Assembly: GCA_026874595.1 (NCBI GenBank)
Contig: CM049320.1
Span: 38,936,714-39,000,713, forward strand
Direction of reading: 5' to 3'
DNA: 64,000 nucleotides
Source of the DNA: Sipunculus nudus
Taxonomy: Eukaryota; Annelida; Sipuncula; Golfingiida; Sipunculidae
The position numbers were made by a program, and so were the translations under genes. The notes below the pieces were generated by a model, which was given only the letters and a program-made list of their open reading frames with translations, was not told where the DNA came from and did no database searches. This document shows positions 59,160 through 64,000 of this stretch, in pieces. Within the stretch, counting starts at the first letter, position 1, and the number at the start of each line of letters is the position of its first letter.

Positions 59160-60505
59160 ATTCATAAAAAATCCAACGATACAGGTGACGCCACCAGTCT
59201 GCATGAAGTGTTGACAAATCTCATGATCAATAGTTATGCCACAAATCATGACCATCAGTCAAGTAGTTAATGAGATATTGAAGTTTTTGTATGAAATTTT
59301 TTACTTTTCTTGGGGGTACTTTGGGGCCCCATAGCTCAAAGAATATGGGTAACAGAGACCTAATTTCTGGTTTCCAAGGAGACTTTCCATAGGTCTCTCA
59401 GTGTATCGAGAATGAAGATTCTAGGTCCAGTTGTTACGATTTGTGCCACGCAAACAGATGACAGCATCCTTAAAGGTCTCAAAAATAGAGGAAAAAATCG
59501 TGAAAAATCAAACAATACAGGTGGCGCCACCAGTCTGCAGGAACTGATGGAACATCTCATAATCAATATATATGCCAAAAATCATGACCATCAATGATGT
59601 AGTTATTGAGATATTGAAGTTTTTGTATGAAATTTTTTACTTTTCTTGGGGGTACTTTGGGGCCCCATAGCTCAAAGAATATGGGTAACAGAGACCTAAT
59701 TTCTGGTTTCCAAGGAGACTTTTCATAGGTCTCTCAGTGTATCGAGAATGAAGATTCTAGGTCCAGTTGTTACGATTTGTGCCTTGTTAACAGATGTTCA
59801 CATTTTGAAAGGTCTCAAAAATAGAGAAAAAAATTCATAAAAAATCCAACGATACAGGTGACGCCACCAGTCTGCATGAAGTGTTGACAAATCTCATGAT
59901 CAATAGTTATGCCACAAATCATGACCATCAGTCAAGTAGTTAATGAGATATTGAAGTTTTTGTATGAAATTTTTTACTTTTCTTGGGGGTACTTTGGGGC
60001 CCCATAGCTCAAAGAATATGGGTAACAGAGACCTAATTTCTGGTTTCCAAGGAGACTTTCCATAGGTCTCTCAGTGTATCGAGAATGAAGATTCTAGGTC
60101 CAGTTGTTACGATTTGTGCCACGCAAACAGATGACAGCATCCTTAAAGGTCTCAAAAATAGAGGAAAAAATCGTGAAATATCAAACAATACAGGTGGCGC
60201 CACCAGTCTGCAGGAACTGATGGAACATCTCATAATCAATATATATGCCAAAAATCATGACCATCAATGATGTAGTTATTGAGATATTGAAGTTTTTGTA
60301 TGAAATTTTTTACTTTTCTTGGGGGTACTTTGGGGCCCCATAGCTCAAAGAATATGGGTAACAGAGACCTAATTTCTGGTTTCCAAGGAGACTTTCCATA
60401 GGTCTCTCAGTGTGTCGAGAATGAAGATTCTAGGTCCAGTTGTTACGATTTGTGCCACGCAAACAGATGACAGCATCCTTAAAGGTCTCAAAAATAGAGG
60501 AAAAA
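59160..60505. repeat. 673-bp higher-order duplication in the 336-bp array
   Basis: Two adjacent units (59160-59832) recur as 59833-60505 nearly without change, including the private variant 'gtgacgccaccagtctgcat' + 'gaagtgttgacaaatc'. A third copy of the second unit follows at about 60505. Neighbouring units outside are more diverged. Confidence 0.88.
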
Positions 60506-61564
60506 ATCGTGAAAAATCGAACAATACAGGTGGCGCCACCAGTCTGCAGGAACTGATGGAACATCTCATAATCAATATATATGCCAAAAATCATGACCAT
60601 CAGTGATGTAGTTATTGAGATATTGAAGTTTTTGTAGGAAATTTTTTACTACTCTGGGGGGTACTTTGGGGCCCCATAGCTCGAAGGATATGGTTAACAG
60701 AGACCTAATTTCTGGTTTCCAAGGATATTTTTCATGGACCTCTCAGTGTGTCAAGAATTAAGATTCTAGGTCCAGTCTTTACGATTTGTGCCTTGTTAAC
60801 AGATGTTCACATCTTGAAAGGTCTCAAATATAGAAAAAAAAATTCGTAAAAAATTGAACGATACAGGTGGCGCCACCAGTCTGCAGGAAGTGATGGAACA
60901 TCTCATGACCAATATGTATGCCAAAAATCATGACAATCAGTCAAGTATTTAATGAGATATTGAATTTTTTGCATGAAATTTTTTACTTTTCTGGGGGGTA
61001 CTTTGGGGCCCCATAGCTGGAAGGATATGGGTAACAGAGACCTAATTTCTGGTTTCCCTGGAGACTTTTCATAGGTCTCTCAGTGTTTCGAGAATGAAGA
61101 TTCTAGGTCTAGTTGTTACGATTTGTGCCTTGTTAACAGATGTTCACATTTTTAAAGGAATCAAAAATAGAGAAAAAAATTCGTAAAAAATCGAAAAAAA
61201 CAGGTGGCGCCACCAGTCCTCAGGAACTGATGAAATATCTCATGATCAATATGTATGCCAAAAATCATGACCATCAGTCAAGTAGTTAATGAGATATTGA
61301 AGTTTTTGTATGAAATTTTTTACTTTTCTGGGGGGTACTTTGGGGCCCCATAGCTCGAAGGATATGGGTAACAGAGACCTAATTTCTGGTTTCCAAGGAG
61401 ATTTTTCATTGACCTCTCAGAATGTAAAGTTACAAGATTCTAAGTCCAGCGGTTACGATTTGTGCCAGGTTAACGGACAGACGGACAGACGGACGGACAG
61501 ACGGACGACGGACAAAGAGTGATTGCTATAGCTCAGCATGACTGAAAGTCAGCTGAGCTAAAAA

Positions 61565-62533
61565 TCATGACCATCAGTCAAGTATTTAATGAGATATTGA
61601 AGTTTTTGTATGAAATTTTTTACTTTTCTGGGGGGTAGTTTGGGGCCCCATAGCTGGAAGGATATGGGTAACAGAGACCTAATTTCTGGTTTCCATGGAG
61701 ACTTTTCATAGGTCTCTCAGTGTGTCGAGAATGAAGATTCTAAGTCCAGTCATTACGATTTGTGCCTTGTTAACAGATGTTCACATTTTTAAAGGTCTCA
61801 AAAATACAGAAAAAAATTCGTAAAAAATAAAAAAATACAGGTGGCACCACCATTCTTCAGAAACTGTTGGAACCTCTCATGATCAATATGTATGCCAAAA
61901 ATCATGACCATCAGTCAAGTAGTTAATGAGATATTGAAGTTTTTGTATGAAATTTTTTACTTTTCTGGGGGGTAGTTTGGGGCCCCATAGCACAAAGGAT
62001 ATGGGTAACAGAGACCTAATTTCTGGTTTCCATGGAGACTTTTCATAAGTCTCTCAGTGTGTCGAGAATGAAGATTCTAAGTCCAGTCATTACGATTTGT
62101 GCCTTGTTAACAGATGTTCACATTTTTAAAGGTCTCAAAAATAGAGAAAAAAATTTGTAAAAAATCAAAAAATACAGGTGGCGCCACCATTCTTCAGAAA
62201 CTGTTGGAACCTCTCATGATCAATATGTATGCCAAAAATCATGACCATCAGTCAAGTAGTTAATGAGATATTGAAGTTTTTGTATGAAATTTTTGACTTT
62301 TCTGGGGGGTACTTTGGGGCCCCATAGCTCGAAGGATATGGGTAACAGAGACCTAATTTCTGGTTTCCAAGGAGATTTTTCATGGACCTCCCAGGATGTC
62401 AAGTAAGAAGATTCCAGTTCTAGCGGTTACGATTTGTGCCCTGTTAACGGACAGACGCCCGGACGGCTGGACGGACGACGGACAAAAGGTGATCCCTATA
62501 GCTCAGATGACTTTCAGTCAGCTGAGCTAAAAA
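61565..62533 (-). repeat. 336-bp array, right part, ending in a type-1 5' terminus
   Basis: Resumes mid-unit after copy E, has units at 61841 and 62176, then the GGACGGCTGGACGG-type tract and 'agctcagatgactttcagtc' + 'agctgagctaaaaaaa' at 62500-62533. Together with 55526-57082 it is probably a single older type-1 element. Confidence 0.7.
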
Positions 62534-62743
62534 AACATCCAAAAGATTCAAGTGTGACCAAAACCAAATCAACTCTGGAGACCCATAAGATGCACCTGCT
62601 ACTACAATTTGAAGTAGATCAAAGTAAAACTTTTCGAGATATCGTGTAGCATATCAATTTTTTACGGACAGACAGACAGCAGGAGGGACTGACAGAGCTG
62701 ATCACTTTACCCCCACTCCGTTGAAGCAGGGCAGGGGATAATC
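62534..62743. repeat. family-6 dispersed repeat fragment
   Basis: Matches 54348-54496 ('ctctggagacccataagatg', 'cacctgctactacaat', 'agtaaaacttttcgagatat') and ends with 'acggacagacagacagcagg'. Finding it on both sides of 54.5-62.5 kb suggests the type-1 complex inserted into, or duplicated with, this repeat. Confidence 0.6.
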
Positions 62744-62927
62744 ACAATCTGGACTACCCCAGTTTAATATTAGCCAAGACCAGAATTAAAATCAGGATGA
62801 CTTTGATTTGGCCTAGTCCAGATTCCAATTGCAATCTTGACTAGTCCAGTTTAGAATTGGCCTAGACCAGACCTCAATCATGTTCTGGACTAGGCCGGTC
62901 CTAAACTGAACTGGATTTAGATCTGGC

Positions 62928-62985
<58 letters not shown>
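62744..62985. repeat. 'ccagat/gattgg' repeat with AT microsatellite, second copy
   Basis: Phrases 'tttggcctagtccagattcc', 'gaattggcctagaccagacc' and 'actggatttagatctggcc' are followed by about 25 AT dinucleotides (62930-62980), the same arrangement as 36340-36635. Confidence 0.65.
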
Positions 62986-62986
<1 letters not shown>

Positions 62987-63384
62987 TATATATTCCTTGG
63001 TTTCTATGAAAGTTGGCTTGCGTGCTTTAGGAAGTAAGACATGACCAAACAAAGTATGGTTGTGTATATAAAGTCTGATAAACTGCTTTGATAATTACCC
63101 CTGGCATCAGATTACAATTAAATCCCATATCCCTCCCTGTCATCTTAATCAAACCAGCCACTCTGCTGCTTGTTATAGCTAACTACTTCTCATTCTACAC
63201 ATACCAGGGCTCTAAAACGTGAACAGGGAGCTGTACTCCTCTGACATGTCAGCAACGAATTATGAAATTGGATATACAGGGAGCTCAAAGAGACAACTGC
63301 AATTAACTTTACAATGCAATCACTGTAAAGCCTCGCTTTGAGAGAATATATTCAAAACTGGATGTATGTTTTTGCCAAGCTATC
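62986..63384. other. no gene seen
   Basis: Unique-looking spacer with no supported feature. Confidence 0.5.
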
Positions 63385-64000
63385 AATGGAAGCCTGTGAT
63401 AGTGCCTAACCTCACCACTCACTAGTCTCTAGCATAAACACTTTGATAGTGACCAACCTCACCACTCACTAGTCTCTGGCATAAACACTTTGATAGTGAC
63501 CAACCTCACAACTCTCTAGTCTCTTACATTTACTCTGATAGTGACCAACCTCACCATTCTCTGGTCTCTTACATCAACACTCTGATAGTGACCAACCTCA
63601 CCACTCTCTATTCTCTTACATAAACATTTGATAGGGACCGACCTCAACACTCTCTAGTCTCTAGCATAAACACTTTGATAGTGACCAACCTTACCACTCA
63701 CTAGTCTCTGACATAAACACTTTGATAGGGACCAACTTCACCACTCTCTTGTCTCCAACATAAACACTTTGATAGTGACCCACCTTACCACTCACTAGTC
63801 TCTAACATAAACACTTAGATAGTGACCAACCTCACCACTCACTAGTCTCTGACATAAACACTTTGATAGGGACCAACTTCACCACTCTCTTGTCTCTAAC
63901 ATAAACACTTTGATAGTGACCAACCTCACCACTCTCTTGTCTCTAACATAAACACTTTGATAGGGACCAACTTCACCACTCTCTTGTCTCTAACATAAAC
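63385..64000. repeat. 47-bp minisatellite, about 13 copies, cut by window edge
   Basis: Unit 'accactcactagtctctagc' + 'ataaacactttgatagtgac' + 'caacctc' (47 bp). Variants 'gatagggaccaacttc' and 'ctctcttgtctctaacat' alternate near the right end. The array continues beyond 64000. Confidence 0.95.

Larger units (their letters stand above)
57083..61564 (-). mobile_element. type-1 HINE-like element, copy E (inserted in an array, hosting a type-2 copy)
   Basis: Left end 57083-57120: 'aacaag', the perfect palindrome TGACCCATGGGTCA (57089-57102), then GCTCAGCTGACTGG. Right end: GGACGGAC-rich tract, 'agctcagcatgactgaaagt' and 'cagctgagctaaaa' (to 61564). The flanks 'gatcaatatgtatgac' and 'tcatgaccatcag' together rebuild the normal array phrase around an A-run, so this is a clean insertion into another type-1 array. 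Inside, after the nested type-2 copy, about ten 335-337-bp units follow (palindromes at 58180, 58510, 58845, 59184, 59519, 59856, 60192, 60529, 60866, 61201). Non-coding; paired 61-72-aa frames recur per unit on both strands. Confidence 0.7.

Noticed and set aside
59360-60606. Recurring 61-72 aa ORFs repeated every 336 bp on both strands
   Set aside because: Position and sequence track the tandem unit; they are broken in diverged units, and 336 being a multiple of three preserves frame by chance.

Overview
This window looks like gene-poor nuclear DNA of an animal, most likely a mollusc or another spiralian. The sequence is AT-rich. It holds no open reading frame with a recognisable protein domain, no rRNA and no tRNA that I can see. 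Instead it is packed with minisatellites, TIR elements and non-autonomous elements with a tandem array at their centre. That combination is familiar from bivalve genomes (for example pearl-type and Helitron-associated repeats). The host assignment is inference, not proof. The longest open frames (up to about 505 aa) are all translations of tandem repeats whose unit length is a multiple of three, so they are open on both strands.

Layout. 1-7.9 kb: minisatellites (46 bp at the left edge, about 25 bp at 4.8-5.9 kb), a possible Tigger/pogo-like MITE, and an AT-rich element with Helitron-associated ends (2.9-4.6 kb). 7.9-8.7 kb: a GC-richer, non-repetitive block with clustered TF-like motifs. 9-19.6 kb: MITE families, one of which (11.6-12.1 kb) has expanded a 17-bp unit inside itself, and a 51-bp minisatellite (15.6-16.2 kb). 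19.8-22.2 kb: a hAT-type element with a perfect 8-bp target duplication, carrying a nested 1.5-kb element with a TA duplication. Its sister copy without the insertion lies inverted at 35.4-36.3 kb. 26.2-28.1 kb: a 20-bp minisatellite with a 413-bp higher-order duplication. 29.9-31.4 kb: a 33-bp minisatellite with a dimeric 66-bp phase.

36.7-62.5 kb is the most unusual part. It is a nested cluster of at least three element families, all lying on the minus strand. Each has (minus-strand reading) a 5' subterminal sequence, a central tandem array, an inverted copy of the 5' sequence near the 3' end, then a hairpin and a short CTAG or CTTGTT-type terminus. This is the layout of non-autonomous Helitron/Helentron (HINE-like) elements. 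The arrays of all three families contain the 12-bp palindrome GGTGGCGCCACC, dozens of times, at spacings of about 127, 130/150 and 336 bp, and appear to descend from one monomer of roughly 130-140 bp. Array length differs between copies of the same family, and whole elements have inserted into the arrays of others.

No genes can be shown to work together here. The window is best read as intergenic or long-intron DNA whose structure was built by rolling-circle-type elements, DNA transposons and tandem amplification, with a few non-repetitive blocks (7.9-8.7, 13.3, 17.5, 23.4-23.7 and 39.4-39.8 kb) that might be regulatory or contain untranslated or first exons.
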